Below are positions 1 through 9,055 of a stretch of DNA of 64,000 nucleotides, in pieces (the first letter of the stretch is position 1; each line of letters opens with the position of its first letter). The position numbers and the translations under genes are program-made. This DNA comes from Emcibacteraceae bacterium. Its GTDB lineage: Bacteria > Pseudomonadota > Alphaproteobacteria > Sphingomonadales > Emcibacteraceae. Where the stretch lies: assembly GCA_021774795.1 (NCBI GenBank), contig JAJFIR010000006.1:146149-210148 (forward strand), in the 5' to 3' direction. Below the pieces are notes generated by a model. That model made no database searches. It was not told where the DNA came from and saw only the letters and a list, made by a program, of their open reading frames with translations.

Positions 1-657
1 ATAAGTCTCACTGCTTCAGGCGGGCCGTTTCTGAAGACCAATATTGATGAAATGGAGTTAATTAAACCTGAGCAAGCAGTTAAACATCCAAATTGGTCGA
101 TGGGTGCCAAGATATCTGTCGATAGTGCGACAATGATGAATAAAGGCCTGGAATTAATCGAGGCTTACTATTTGTTTCCTGTTGAGAAAGAACAGTTGGA
201 AATAATTGTTCACCCAGAATCCATCATCCATAGTATGGTAACGTATATGGATGGCTCGGTCCTTGCGCAGCTTGGCAGCCCGGATATGAGAATACCAATT
301 TCGCACGGCTTGGCGTGGCCCAAAAGGATGGAGACGCCGGCAAAAAAACTTGACCTTACGGATGTTGGCAAACTGCATTTCTTTAAGCCGGATGAGGAAC
401 GTTTTCCGGCTCTAAATATTACACGAGAAGTATTGCAAAAAGGAGGAAGTGCGCCTACTATCCTCAACGCTTCAAATGAAGTCGCCGTTTATGCTTTCCT
501 TGAAGGGAAAATTGGGTTCCTGGATATTGCTAAGATAGTAGAGGAAACTTTAAATAAGATCGACTTTCATAACATGACTTGTCTGAATGACGTTCACGAT
601 GTGGATGAGAACGCCAGAAGAGTTTCGAATGAGTCGGTAACAGGAAAAATAAAATAA
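1..657 (+). CDS. dxr: 1-deoxy-D-xylulose 5-phosphate reductoisomerase (C-terminal part)
   Basis: This is the C-terminal part of DXP reductoisomerase, which makes 2-C-methyl-D-erythritol 4-phosphate in the non-mevalonate isoprenoid pathway. The frame is open from base 1 and its first codons read [10 protein letters not shown], the family's substrate-binding loop, so the true start lies left of the window; the ATG at 52 is internal. [14 protein letters not shown] follows, and the C-terminal helical domain is complete. The stop is 1 base before rseP, so the two are translationally close. The neighbours are the usual dxr-rseP-bamA envelope operon. Confidence 0.95.
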   Translation: MSLTASGGPFLKTNIDEMELIKPEQAVKHPNWSMGAKISVDSATMMNKGLELIEAYYLFPVEKEQLEIIVHPESIIHSMVTYMDGSVLAQLGSPDMRIPISHGLAWPKRMETPAKKLDLTDVGKLHFFKPDEERFPALNITREVLQKGGSAPTILNASNEVAVYAFLEGKIGFLDIAKIVEETLNKIDFHNMTCLNDVHDVDENARRVSNESVTGKIK

Positions 658-658
658 T

Positions 659-1768
659 ATGGAAACTATATTTTCAATCGTCCAAACAGTGGCGGCTTTT
701 CTTACTGTTCTTACGGTACTCGTTTTTGTACATGAATGGGGTCACTATATTGTAGCGCGTATTAACGGTGTACGCGTGGACGTATTTTCTATTGGGTTTG
801 GCCCTGAAATATGGGGTTTTAATGATAAAAACGGTACGCGCTGGAAATTTAGTTGGATACCGCTTGGCGGCTACGTTAAATTTTTTGGCGATCAGGACGC
901 TGCCAGCACACCGGGTGCAAATTTACCGAAAATGAGTGAAGAAGAAAAATCTGTCGCGTTTCATTATAAAAAGCTTCATCAGAGAGCAGCCATCGTATTT
1001 GCCGGGCCAGCAGTGAATTTCTTATTTGCTATTTTAATTATAGCGGGAATGTTTTTTACCTATGGCAGAATGGTTTTTTCCCCTGTTGTTGGTGATGTAA
1101 TTGAAGACGGGGCTGCGGCTGAAGCCGGGATACAAATTGGTGATAGGATTATTTCAATTGATGGTGAAGACGTATCAAACTTCAGAGAAATAAGAGAACA
1201 TCTACTGTTTAAAGTAGAGGATAATGTTAATATCGTAATCCTGAGAAACTCTGAAACACTAAATTTAAACTTTACCCTGGCCGTTGTTGATGATGAAGAC
1301 ATATTGGGCCAACCTACTAAAGTAAGACAAATTGGGATAAGAAACGATCCTGAGCAAAGAGAATTAATTAAATACGGATTTTTTAATGCGTTTTGGCAAG
1401 CAACCATTGAAACTAAGAATTTGACACTACGTAATCTACAAGGTCTTGGGCAAATAATTGCTGGTGATCGATCTGCTAAGGAGCTTGGTGGCCCCATTAC
1501 TATTGCGCGTGTGGCTGGTAAAACAGCCGAATATGGAATTGTCTCTCTTATTAATTTTGCCGCCCTAATTTCTATTGGATTAGGTTTGATAAATCTATTC
1601 CCCATCCCGATGCTGGATGGTGGACATTTGCTTTATTATGCTATAGAGGCTGTCATGCGACGAAAAATGAGTGATAGCGCACAAGAATTTGGTTTTAAGA
1701 TAGGTCTGGCTGTAGTATTAAGTCTGATGGTTTTTGTGACATTTAACGATATTGTAAAATTTGGTTAA
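659..1768 (+). CDS. rseP: RseP family site-2 zinc metalloprotease
   Basis: Inner-membrane intramembrane protease (M50 family) that cleaves anti-sigma factors or signal-peptide remnants within the bilayer. The 369-residue protein has the zinc motif HEWGH at residues 25-29 in the first transmembrane segment. A single PDZ-like domain follows at about residues 110-190 (AGIQIGDRIISIDG). The second metal-binding motif NLFPIPMLDGGH lies near residue 315, and hydrophobic segments flank both. Length is close to the usual 350-450. It lies between dxr and bamA, the standard arrangement. Confidence 0.95.
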   Translation: METIFSIVQTVAAFLTVLTVLVFVHEWGHYIVARINGVRVDVFSIGFGPEIWGFNDKNGTRWKFSWIPLGGYVKFFGDQDAASTPGANLPKMSEEEKSVAFHYKKLHQRAAIVFAGPAVNFLFAILIIAGMFFTYGRMVFSPVVGDVIEDGAAAEAGIQIGDRIISIDGEDVSNFREIREHLLFKVEDNVNIVILRNSETLNLNFTLAVVDDEDILGQPTKVRQIGIRNDPEQRELIKYGFFNAFWQATIETKNLTLRNLQGLGQIIAGDRSAKELGGPITIARVAGKTAEYGIVSLINFAALISIGLGLINLFPIPMLDGGHLLYYAIEAVMRRKMSDSAQEFGFKIGLAVVLSLMVFVTFNDIVKFG

Positions 1769-1806
1769 TTAATCGAATATTTGATGGATAAGTAAGGTAA
1801 AGCTTA

Positions 1807-4167
1807 GTGATATTGAATAAAAATAAGTTTATGACATTTTGTATATTTATATCCGTTATGGTTATGCAAATCTTTATGATTGGGTTTGGTCAGGCACAGG
1901 AAACAGTTGATGAAACGATTGAAGGTATTGTAATTACCGGCATAGAAATATCGGGAAATATAAGAATTGAAGAAAGCACGATACAGTCTTATTTGAATCT
2001 AAATATCGGCGATACTTATACTGATCTATCAGGCGATACTTCACTCAAAAGATTGTATGGGACAGGGTTATTCTCCGACGTAGATGTCGGGCGAAGGGGC
2101 ACCATACTGGTGGTGGAAGTTGCAGAAAACCCTATTATCAACAGAATTGTTTTTGAAGGAAATAAATTTAAGGACGATGATGATTTATATGAGGAAATTC
2201 AATTGCGTCCGCGTGTTGTTTTTTCTCGCGCTAAAGTGCGGGCAGATGTTGCTCGCCTGCTCGAAGTTTATCGCCGTGGTGGACGGTTTGCTGCCGCTAT
2301 TGAGCCGAAGGTTATTCAACTGGATCAAAATCGTGTCAACCTGGTTTTTGAAATATCCGAGGGTGCCAAAAGTACCATCGGTAAAATTAATTTTATCGGT
2401 AATAGGGTCTTCAATAATGATATCTTAAGGTCGAAAATGGTTTCTGTGGAAAGCCGTTGGTGGAAATTTCTGGCTTCTGAAGACACGTATGATCCAGACC
2501 GTTTAAATTTTGATAAACAATTGCTAAGGGATTTTTACCGTGAGGCAGGTTACGCAGACTTTAGAATTACGTCTGCGGTGGCTGAATTGGCGCCGGATAA
2601 AGAATATTTTTATATAAATATCTCGATGGAAGAGGGGGAATTATATAATTTCGGCGAGATTATAGTCGATAGCAGAATTGAGGAATTGAAGGCTGAGGAC
2701 CTTGAGAAAGAAGTTTTTACCGTTGAAGGTGAGCAATTTGATTCCTCCGCGATAGATGATACGGTAGAATATTTAACCGATATAGCTGGTTTGCGTGGTT
2801 ATGCGTTTGTTGATATTCGTCCAAGCGTAAGAAGAAATAGGCAGGACCGCACAGTTTCGATCACTTACGTTATCAATGAGGCACCACGGGTATATGTGGA
2901 AGAAATCAAAATCATCGATAATGTCAGAACTCATGATAAGGTAATTCGCCGTGAAATGCGCCTTGTTGAAGGGGACGCATATAATTCATCAAAGTTAAAC
3001 CGCTCAGAAATAAGAGTTCAGTCGCTTCAGTTTTTTAAAGAAGTTAATATTGAACAAATAGAGGGAACTTCAGAGGATAAAACTATTCTGGAGTTAACTG
3101 TTGAAGAGCAGCCGACGGGTGAGCTAACGGTAGGCGCTGGGTTCTCGAGCTTCGAAGGGTTCATAGCAAATTTCAGTGTAGCGGAAAGAAATTTACTCGG
3201 TAAAGGGCACCAGGCACGATTAGCGGTCACGTTGTCCAAACGCCGTAAGCAAGTGGATTTTAGTTTCACTGAACCATATTTTGGAGACCGTCAAATTGCA
3301 GCTGGATTTGATATATTTTTAAGAGATACAAATTTTATCGAAAGTGGTTTTAGAAATAAATCCATTGGTGGTCAGATCCGCACAGGTTTCCCTATCGCTG
3401 AATATATTATCATGACACTTACATATGGAATAAAGAAAGATGACGTTCTTATTAGCTTCTTTTCCGATAGTCCGTATCTGGAAAATAGTTCGGGTGATTT
3501 TGTTACATCGTCGATTACTTATGCACTTTCCTATGACAGCCTGGATAATCCACAGAAACCAAATACCGGGCAGCGCGCAATATTCTCACAAGAATTTGCT
3601 GGGCTCGGTGGTAATGTAAAATATATCAAAAATACGGCCAATTATGATTTTTATTATCCGATTTTTAATCATTGGGTTCTTAATTTTAGTGCGGAAGCAG
3701 GTCATATCCAGGGGGTTGGAGAAAAAATCAGAATTAATGACCGTTTTTTCATGGGAAATCCAAGAATTCGTGGGTTTAAAACATCTGGTGTTGGACCAAG
3801 GGAGTTTACGACAAGGCTTAGTGAGCCATTTGACGGATTATCGCTTGGTGGTAATACTTTCTATAAAGCTACTGCGGAGCTGTTTATCCCTCTTGGTGGT
3901 GGTGCACGTGACTTGGGAATTGAGGCAAGCGCTTATGTTGATGTTGGAGCATTATTTAACATTGACGAAGAAGATAGCTTGATCTCAAGAACAAACGTGT
4001 TATATACATTGCTCGGAAATAATGCTACTCCGAGAGTTACTGTGGGAGTAGGTTTCTCATGGGCTTCGCCATTCGGACCCTTTAGGATTGATCTAGCTAA
4101 AGCGATCAAAAGGCAACCAAGTGATGAAGCAGAGTTTTTCCAATTTAACGTCGGAACGAGATTTTAA
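1807..4167 (+). CDS. bamA: Outer membrane protein assembly factor BamA
   Basis: Omp85-family core of the BAM complex, which inserts beta-barrel proteins into the outer membrane. The 786-residue protein has a hydrophobic signal sequence (about residues 1-31, ending FGQAQ). POTRA repeats follow to about residue 350, then a C-terminal 16-strand barrel whose last residues are NVGTRF with the expected terminal Phe. The start is a GTG with an AAGG 9 bases upstream; an in-frame ATG at 1831 would cut into the leader. Its presence shows a real outer membrane, which matters because lipid A genes are missing next door. Confidence 0.95.
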   Translation: MILNKNKFMTFCIFISVMVMQIFMIGFGQAQETVDETIEGIVITGIEISGNIRIEESTIQSYLNLNIGDTYTDLSGDTSLKRLYGTGLFSDVDVGRRGTILVVEVAENPIINRIVFEGNKFKDDDDLYEEIQLRPRVVFSRAKVRADVARLLEVYRRGGRFAAAIEPKVIQLDQNRVNLVFEISEGAKSTIGKINFIGNRVFNNDILRSKMVSVESRWWKFLASEDTYDPDRLNFDKQLLRDFYREAGYADFRITSAVAELAPDKEYFYINISMEEGELYNFGEIIVDSRIEELKAEDLEKEVFTVEGEQFDSSAIDDTVEYLTDIAGLRGYAFVDIRPSVRRNRQDRTVSITYVINEAPRVYVEEIKIIDNVRTHDKVIRREMRLVEGDAYNSSKLNRSEIRVQSLQFFKEVNIEQIEGTSEDKTILELTVEEQPTGELTVGAGFSSFEGFIANFSVAERNLLGKGHQARLAVTLSKRRKQVDFSFTEPYFGDRQIAAGFDIFLRDTNFIESGFRNKSIGGQIRTGFPIAEYIIMTLTYGIKKDDVLISFFSDSPYLENSSGDFVTSSITYALSYDSLDNPQKPNTGQRAIFSQEFAGLGGNVKYIKNTANYDFYYPIFNHWVLNFSAEAGHIQGVGEKIRINDRFFMGNPRIRGFKTSGVGPREFTTRLSEPFDGLSLGGNTFYKATAELFIPLGGGARDLGIEASAYVDVGALFNIDEEDSLISRTNVLYTLLGNNATPRVTVGVGFSWASPFGPFRIDLAKAIKRQPSDEAEFFQFNVGTRF

Positions 4168-4168
4168 T

Positions 4169-4777
4169 ATGATTAAGAATTCAAAGTTTACTTCAATATG
4201 TGCGGCGGTGATAGCGACATTATTAGTATCATTTTTTAGCACACTAGCTACTGCACAAAATATCCCTGCTACAAAAATAGCAGTTGTCGATAACCGCTTG
4301 GTTGGTTCAAATTCCGCTGTGGCAATTGACATAAACAGGCAAGTGAATGCCATGCGCGCGCAGATGCAGACCGAACTAGCAACTAAAGAGAATGCGCTCG
4401 CAACAGAAGAAGAAAGTTTAAAAGGACAAAGTTCTATTATGCCACAAGAGGCTTACAATCAGAGAGTCGAGGCTTTTCAAGCAAAGGTTGTTGAATATAG
4501 GCGTGATGTGCAGACGAAAAGTCGCCAGTTGGAAATCGCTATTCAGACCGCGAATGACGCGGTTACGCGTGAATTGAAACCAATATACCAGAGCGTATTG
4601 CAGACTACGGGAGCTACTGTCTTGATGGATAAAACAACGATCCTCGAGCAAGTCCCCGGATTGGATGTAACGACAATGGTTATAGAACAATTAGACCTTA
4701 AATTGCCTTCAGTTGTAGTGGTATTGCCACCTGTTCCTGAAGCAACACCAGCGGCGGCTGTTCCTGTTACCAATTAA
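4169..4777 (+). CDS. skp: OmpH/Skp family periplasmic chaperone
   Basis: Periplasmic holdase that carries unfolded outer membrane proteins to BamA. I place the start at 4169, 1 base after the bamA stop, because residues 1-30 then form a clean signal peptide ending LATAQ; an in-frame ATG at 4121 lies inside bamA. The mature part has the typical IAVVDNRLV strand, then a long charged helical region (residues about 50-140, QMQTELATKENALATEE) as in the Skp tentacles. The tail is unusually proline- and alanine-rich (VVLPPVPEATPAAAVP). A strong terminator follows. Confidence 0.85.
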   Translation: MIKNSKFTSICAAVIATLLVSFFSTLATAQNIPATKIAVVDNRLVGSNSAVAIDINRQVNAMRAQMQTELATKENALATEEESLKGQSSIMPQEAYNQRVEAFQAKVVEYRRDVQTKSRQLEIAIQTANDAVTRELKPIYQSVLQTTGATVLMDKTTILEQVPGLDVTTMVIEQLDLKLPSVVVVLPPVPEATPAAAVPVTN

Positions 4778-4805
4778 TATTTGAGCTAAATTGAAGCCCA
4801 TAGAG

Positions 4806-4833
4806 CCCGCTACAATCGTAGCGGGTTTTTTTA
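4806..4833 (+). terminator. Intrinsic terminator after skp
   Basis: Perfect 8-bp stem CCCGCTAC/GTAGCGGG with an AATC loop, followed directly by seven T residues. It ends the dxr-rseP-bamA-skp transcript and separates fabZ-gloA into another unit. Confidence 0.9.
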
Positions 4834-4911
4834 TTTAAATATGAGGCTTTAAAAATCCACTGAGTGTTATTATAGTATAGCTAAATGGACTAAAATAATG
4901 ATGGAAATTTC

Positions 4912-5373
4912 ATGACGGATTCAGATATACAAAACGTGGACGACATTGATATTAATCGCATTAAAGAACTTATTCCACATCGATACCCAATGTTATTTGT
5001 CGACAAACTTTGCGATATTCATTTGGGAGAAAAAGCTGTTGGTATTAAGGCAGTCACTGTGAATGAACCTTTTTTTCAAGGACATTTCCCAGAAAGACCT
5101 GTAATGCCGGGCGTTTTAATTGTTGAATCTATGGCACAGACTGCCGCAGCACTTGTAATGCTTACACTTGGCAAAGAAGCAGAAGGAAAACTTGTGTACT
5201 TTATGTCCATAGATGGTGCGAAGTTCAGAAAGCCGGTTGAGCCAGGCGATTTGCTGGAACTTCATGTACAAAAAGTCCAAAACAGGCGCAGCATATGGCG
5301 CTTTTCTGCAGAAGGAAAAGTTGACGGAAAAGTTGTTGCGGAAGCTACCTATACGGCGATGATTGCAGGATAA
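4912..5373 (+). CDS. fabZ: 3-hydroxyacyl-[acyl-carrier-protein] dehydratase FabZ
   Basis: Hot-dog-fold dehydratase of type II fatty acid synthesis that converts 3-hydroxyacyl-ACP to trans-2-enoyl-ACP. The 153-residue protein carries the family motif FFQGHFPERPVMPGV with catalytic His58 and Glu72 (LIVESMAQ). A GGAA lies 6 bases before the ATG. In most alphaproteobacteria fabZ is sandwiched between lpxD and lpxA; here neither is present. gloA follows after 9 bases. Confidence 0.95.
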   Translation: MTDSDIQNVDDIDINRIKELIPHRYPMLFVDKLCDIHLGEKAVGIKAVTVNEPFFQGHFPERPVMPGVLIVESMAQTAAALVMLTLGKEAEGKLVYFMSIDGAKFRKPVEPGDLLELHVQKVQNRRSIWRFSAEGKVDGKVVAEATYTAMIAG

Positions 5374-5382
5374 ATTTCTATT

Positions 5383-5781
5383 ATGCCAGATCAGTTTAGA
5401 ATGCTCCACACAATGATCCGGGTGAGAAACTTAGAGAAATCTATAGGGTTTTACTGCGATCATCTAAATATGCAACTTATTAGACGCAAAGATTACCCGG
5501 GTGGTAAATTTACTTTGGCTTTTGTTGGATATGGTGATGAAGATAAGAATACTGTTGTTGAACTCACCTACAACTGGGAACAGGATCAAGATTATGATCT
5601 TGGTAATGGTTTTGGCCATATAGCGTTGGGAGTTGAGGAAATCTATAAAACTTGTGAAGAAATGGCAAATGCCGGTGTGGAAATTTCGCGACCACCTGGG
5701 CCTATGAAACACGGAACCACTTTGATAGCTTTTGTTCGAGATCCAGATGGCTATATGATTGAGCTCATCGAAAAAAAATAA
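5383..5781 (+). CDS. gloA: Lactoylglutathione lyase (glyoxalase I)
   Basis: Glyoxalase I isomerises the methylglyoxal-glutathione hemithioacetal to S-lactoylglutathione. The 132-residue protein is a two-module VOC fold with all four expected metal ligands: His9 (MLHTM), Glu60 (VVELTYNW), His79 (GFGHIAL) and Glu127 (YMIELIE). It lies 9 bases after fabZ and probably shares its transcript. It occupies the position where lpxA/lpxI/lpxB normally stand. Confidence 0.93.
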   Translation: MPDQFRMLHTMIRVRNLEKSIGFYCDHLNMQLIRRKDYPGGKFTLAFVGYGDEDKNTVVELTYNWEQDQDYDLGNGFGHIALGVEEIYKTCEEMANAGVEISRPPGPMKHGTTLIAFVRDPDGYMIELIEKK

Positions 5782-5929
5782 ATTGTCTATAGAACTCTTC
5801 CAAGATCACATAACATGAAGCTAGGTAATATTAAAATTAAAGTAGCAAATTAGAATGATGCGCAAGGGCTTCATCTTTGTATGGAGCGGGCATACTCAAC
5901 TTATATAAACATTTAGGATGGGTAGAAAT

Positions 5930-6006
5930 TTCACGTGATGAAACGTGAATATACATGAAAAAAAACGTAATTTAGTATTTCAACGGCACTAATAAGCACC
6001 GTTGAA
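5930..6006 (-). terminator. Two hairpins between convergent gloA and gltA; possible terminator
   Basis: Two inverted repeats: TTCACGT/ACGTGAA (5930-5936 with 5943-5949) and TTCAACGG/CCGTTGAA (5979-5986 with 5999-6006). On the minus strand the second lies just past the gltA stop and is followed, after about 14 bases, by a run of eight T. The T-run is displaced, so this is a weak call. The rest of the 238-base gap shows no gene. Confidence 0.4.
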
Positions 6007-6019
6007 TATAATATTCTAT

Positions 6020-7333
6020 TTATCTTTTATCAAGATCGACATAATTGCGCTCTGTTTCACCAATAAATAATTGACGAGGACGTCCAATTTTTTGTGTCGG
6101 GTCCTGGATCATCTCGCCCCACTGCGAAATCCAACCTACTGTGCGTGCGAGCGCAAATAATACAGTGAACATTTCGGTCGGAAAACCCATCGCTTTTAGA
6201 ATAATACCAGAATAAAAATCGACATTCGGATATAATTTCTTTTCAATGAAATATGGGTCTTCCAGGGCGATACGTTCAAGTTCTTTAGCAACGTCAAGCA
6301 AAGGATCTTGAACACCTAGTTCATTAAGTACTTCATGAGCGGCTTGCTGTAATACTTTAGCGCGTGGGTCGAAGTTTTTATAGACGCGGTGTCCAAATCC
6401 CATAAGACGGAATGGGTCATTCTTATCTTTTGCTTTCGCTATATATTCAGGAATGTTGTCCACAGAACCAATTTCATTCAACATGTTGAGGCACGCTTCA
6501 TTGGCACCGCCATGCGCTGGCCCCCAAAGTGATGCGATACCCGCCGCAATACATGCAAAAGGATTGGCACCGGATGAGCCAGCGAGACGTACCGTTGAAG
6601 TAGATGCATTTTGTTCATGATCAGCGTGAAGAATGAATATTTTATCCATTGCACTGGCAAGAGTAGGACTGACAATATATTCTTCACAGTTTGGTACGCC
6701 AAATGTCATATAAAGAAAATTCTCTGCATAACTTAAGTCATTGCGCGGATATACAAACGGTTGTCCGATTGAATATTTAAATGTCATGGCGGCAATCGTC
6801 GGGATTTTAGCAATTAACCGATATGAAGCAACCCTGCGTTGTTCACTATCATTAATATCTGTGCTGTCGTGATAGAAAGCAGACATTGCGCCGACGACGC
6901 CACACATGATCGCCATTGGGTGAGCATCGCGGCGAAACCCGCCAAAGAAACGAACCAATTGCTCATGCACCATTGTATGATATGTGATGTCGCGTTTAAA
7001 TTTTTCATTCTGTGCTTTATTTGGCAATTCACCATTTAAAAGCAAATAGGAAACTTCGAGAAAATCACTTTTTTCTGCGAGTTGATCAATAGGGTAACCG
7101 CGATATAATAATTCTCCCTTGTCCCCATCAATGTAAGTTATAGCACTTTCACAGCTTGCCGTAGAAGTAAATCCGGGATCAAATGTGAACATATCTGTGT
7201 CGCGATATAAAGCACGGATGTCAATGACGTTAGGACCAGTTGAGCCACCGAATATTGGCAATTCAATTGTTTTGCCCCCTACAGTTAAGGTGGCTGTTTC
7301 GTTCGATACTGTTTTATTATATTTTTCTTCCAT
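6020..7333 (-). CDS. gltA: Citrate synthase
   Basis: Type II (hexameric, proteobacterial) citrate synthase, which condenses oxaloacetate and acetyl-CoA at the entry of the TCA cycle. It has 437 residues, the usual length. Visible active-site blocks are [39 protein letters not shown] and VDFYSGI. A strong GGAAGAGGA Shine-Dalgarno precedes the ATG. It lies 124 bases downstream of gltX on the same strand, the conserved alphaproteobacterial gltX-gltA order. Confidence 0.97.
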   Translation of the reverse strand: MEEKYNKTVSNETATLTVGGKTIELPIFGGSTGPNVIDIRALYRDTDMFTFDPGFTSTASCESAITYIDGDKGELLYRGYPIDQLAEKSDFLEVSYLLLNGELPNKAQNEKFKRDITYHTMVHEQLVRFFGGFRRDAHPMAIMCGVVGAMSAFYHDSTDINDSEQRRVASYRLIAKIPTIAAMTFKYSIGQPFVYPRNDLSYAENFLYMTFGVPNCEEYIVSPTLASAMDKIFILHADHEQNASTSTVRLAGSSGANPFACIAAGIASLWGPAHGGANEACLNMLNEIGSVDNIPEYIAKAKDKNDPFRLMGFGHRVYKNFDPRAKVLQQAAHEVLNELGVQDPLLDVAKELERIALEDPYFIEKKLYPNVDFYSGIILKAMGFPTEMFTVLFALARTVGWISQWGEMIQDPTQKIGRPRQLFIGETERNYVDLDKR

Positions 7334-7457
7334 GTGTCCTCTTCCTTCTTCATTGATTATAGCGTGAAATTAATCACTTCAATTCACGCGCCTATTTTAA
7401 TTTCTTATATCCTATTTTAATAAACAAATTATTTATTCTCTGCGAATATTTTGGTTT

Positions 7458-8873
7458 TCAGATCTGATCTCTGATCCTTTCTAAGCTTTCTTCTTTTCCA
7501 AGCCATTCTAATACTTCTGATATTCCAGGAGATACGTTGCTACCAGTAAGTGATGCCCTTAAAGGTTGCGCCACTTTTCCAAATCCAATTTCTTCGTTTT
7601 GCACGAAGTTTTCGACCGTTTTTTGCAGAATGTCTTTATTCCAGTCAGATACGTTATCCAATTTCGCAATGATTTTTTTCAGCACGACTTTCGCGTCGCC
7701 ATTTAATGCTTTCATTGCCTTTGGCGCGAGGTTCAGCGGTCTTTGTGCAAATAAGAATATTGCACTATCCGCCAAATCAATAAGGTTTTTTGCCCTACTC
7801 TTAAGCTCACCGAGTGCTGACAAAAGAATTGTCTTCTCACTGTCTGATATTTTCCGTTCTAATTTATCTTGCAAAAATGGCAGGCAACCGTCACATAATG
7901 TTTGATCATCTGCCGTTTCGCGCATATAGATACCGTTTAAATGTTCAAGTTTAGTGAAATCAAATCGTGACGGTGATTTTCCGACGCCATCAAGATCAAA
8001 CCATTCAATGGCTTGGCTCAGAGAAATAACCTCTTCATCACCATGGGACCAACCAAGACGTAGTAAATAATTTTTTAGTGCATCCGGCAGGTATCCCATA
8101 TCACGATATGCATCAACGCCTAATGCGCCGTGGCGTTTGGATAATTTGGCACCATCAGCACCATGAATTAAAGGTATATGTGCATAAATGGGTAGTTCCC
8201 ATCCAACGGCAAGGATAAGCTGTGCCTGACGCGCGGCGTTGGTTAGGTGATCGTCTCCACGAATGATATGAGTTACGCCCATATCATTATCATCGACAAC
8301 GACCGAAAGCATATAAGTTGGTGTACCGTCTGCCCGCAGCAAGATCATGTCGTCAAGATGCTCATTTTGCACAATAACATCGCCCTGAACAAGATCTTTA
8401 ATAACCGTTTCACCATCGTTCGGGGCTTTAAAGCGGATAACTGGTTCTATTCCTTTCGGCGCGTCGGCCGGGTCACGGTCACGCCAACGGCCATCATATC
8501 CGATTGGGCGGCCTTCTGCCTTTGCTTTTTCGCGCATCTGGACCAGTTCTTCTTTGGAACAGTAACAGTGGTAAGCTTTATCTTCTTCAAGAAGTTTATG
8601 TGCTATTTCACTGTGGCGAGCGCGATTTGCATATTGGTATATAATTTCTCCATCTGCCTTTAGGCCAAGCCAATTAAGCCCGTCAAATATGGCGTCGACC
8701 GCTTCGTCCGTGGATCTTTTTCGGTCAGTATCTTCCACGCGCAAGCGAAAATCACCGCCATGGTGTCTTGAGAAAAGCCAATTAAATAAGGCTGTCCTTG
8801 CGCCACCAATGTGCAAAAATCCCGTGGGGGAAGGGGCAAATCGAGTTACTACTTTCTTCATTTCAGTTACCAT
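7458..8873 (-). CDS. gltX: Glutamyl-tRNA synthetase
   Basis: Class I aminoacyl-tRNA synthetase charging tRNA-Glu (and, in organisms with GatCAB, tRNA-Gln). The 471-residue protein has the HIGH-type motif [16 protein letters not shown] near the N-terminus and the KMSKS-type motif [10 protein letters not shown] in the middle. A Cys-rich HCYCSKEE site typical of the zinc-containing subclass is present. I chose the first ATG because GGAG stands about 8 bases ahead of it; the ATG four codons later has no ribosome site. It is divergent from comEC. Confidence 0.96.
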   Translation of the reverse strand: MVTEMKKVVTRFAPSPTGFLHIGGARTALFNWLFSRHHGGDFRLRVEDTDRKRSTDEAVDAIFDGLNWLGLKADGEIIYQYANRARHSEIAHKLLEEDKAYHCYCSKEELVQMREKAKAEGRPIGYDGRWRDRDPADAPKGIEPVIRFKAPNDGETVIKDLVQGDVIVQNEHLDDMILLRADGTPTYMLSVVVDDNDMGVTHIIRGDDHLTNAARQAQLILAVGWELPIYAHIPLIHGADGAKLSKRHGALGVDAYRDMGYLPDALKNYLLRLGWSHGDEEVISLSQAIEWFDLDGVGKSPSRFDFTKLEHLNGIYMRETADDQTLCDGCLPFLQDKLERKISDSEKTILLSALGELKSRAKNLIDLADSAIFLFAQRPLNLAPKAMKALNGDAKVVLKKIIAKLDNVSDWNKDILQKTVENFVQNEEIGFGKVAQPLRASLTGSNVSPGISEVLEWLGKEESLERIRDQI

Positions 8874-9055
8874 GAAGCTCCGGAAGGTCTAAATTTAGAA
8901 TTTACGCAGTGATTTATTTGAAATGCGCTTGAAACGCATAAATGATATAAACACTAACACTGCTTGATTTTGTTGAACTTTTACTAGCATATAATAGGCA
9001 GGAAATGGAAGCTTTTTTGTAAAAAAAGTTAACTATATGTTTTGGGGATATAACC

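Noticed and set aside
4121..4168. Earlier in-frame start for skp inside bamA
   Set aside because: It would add a charged stretch ahead of the signal peptide; the ATG at 4169 gives a normal leader.
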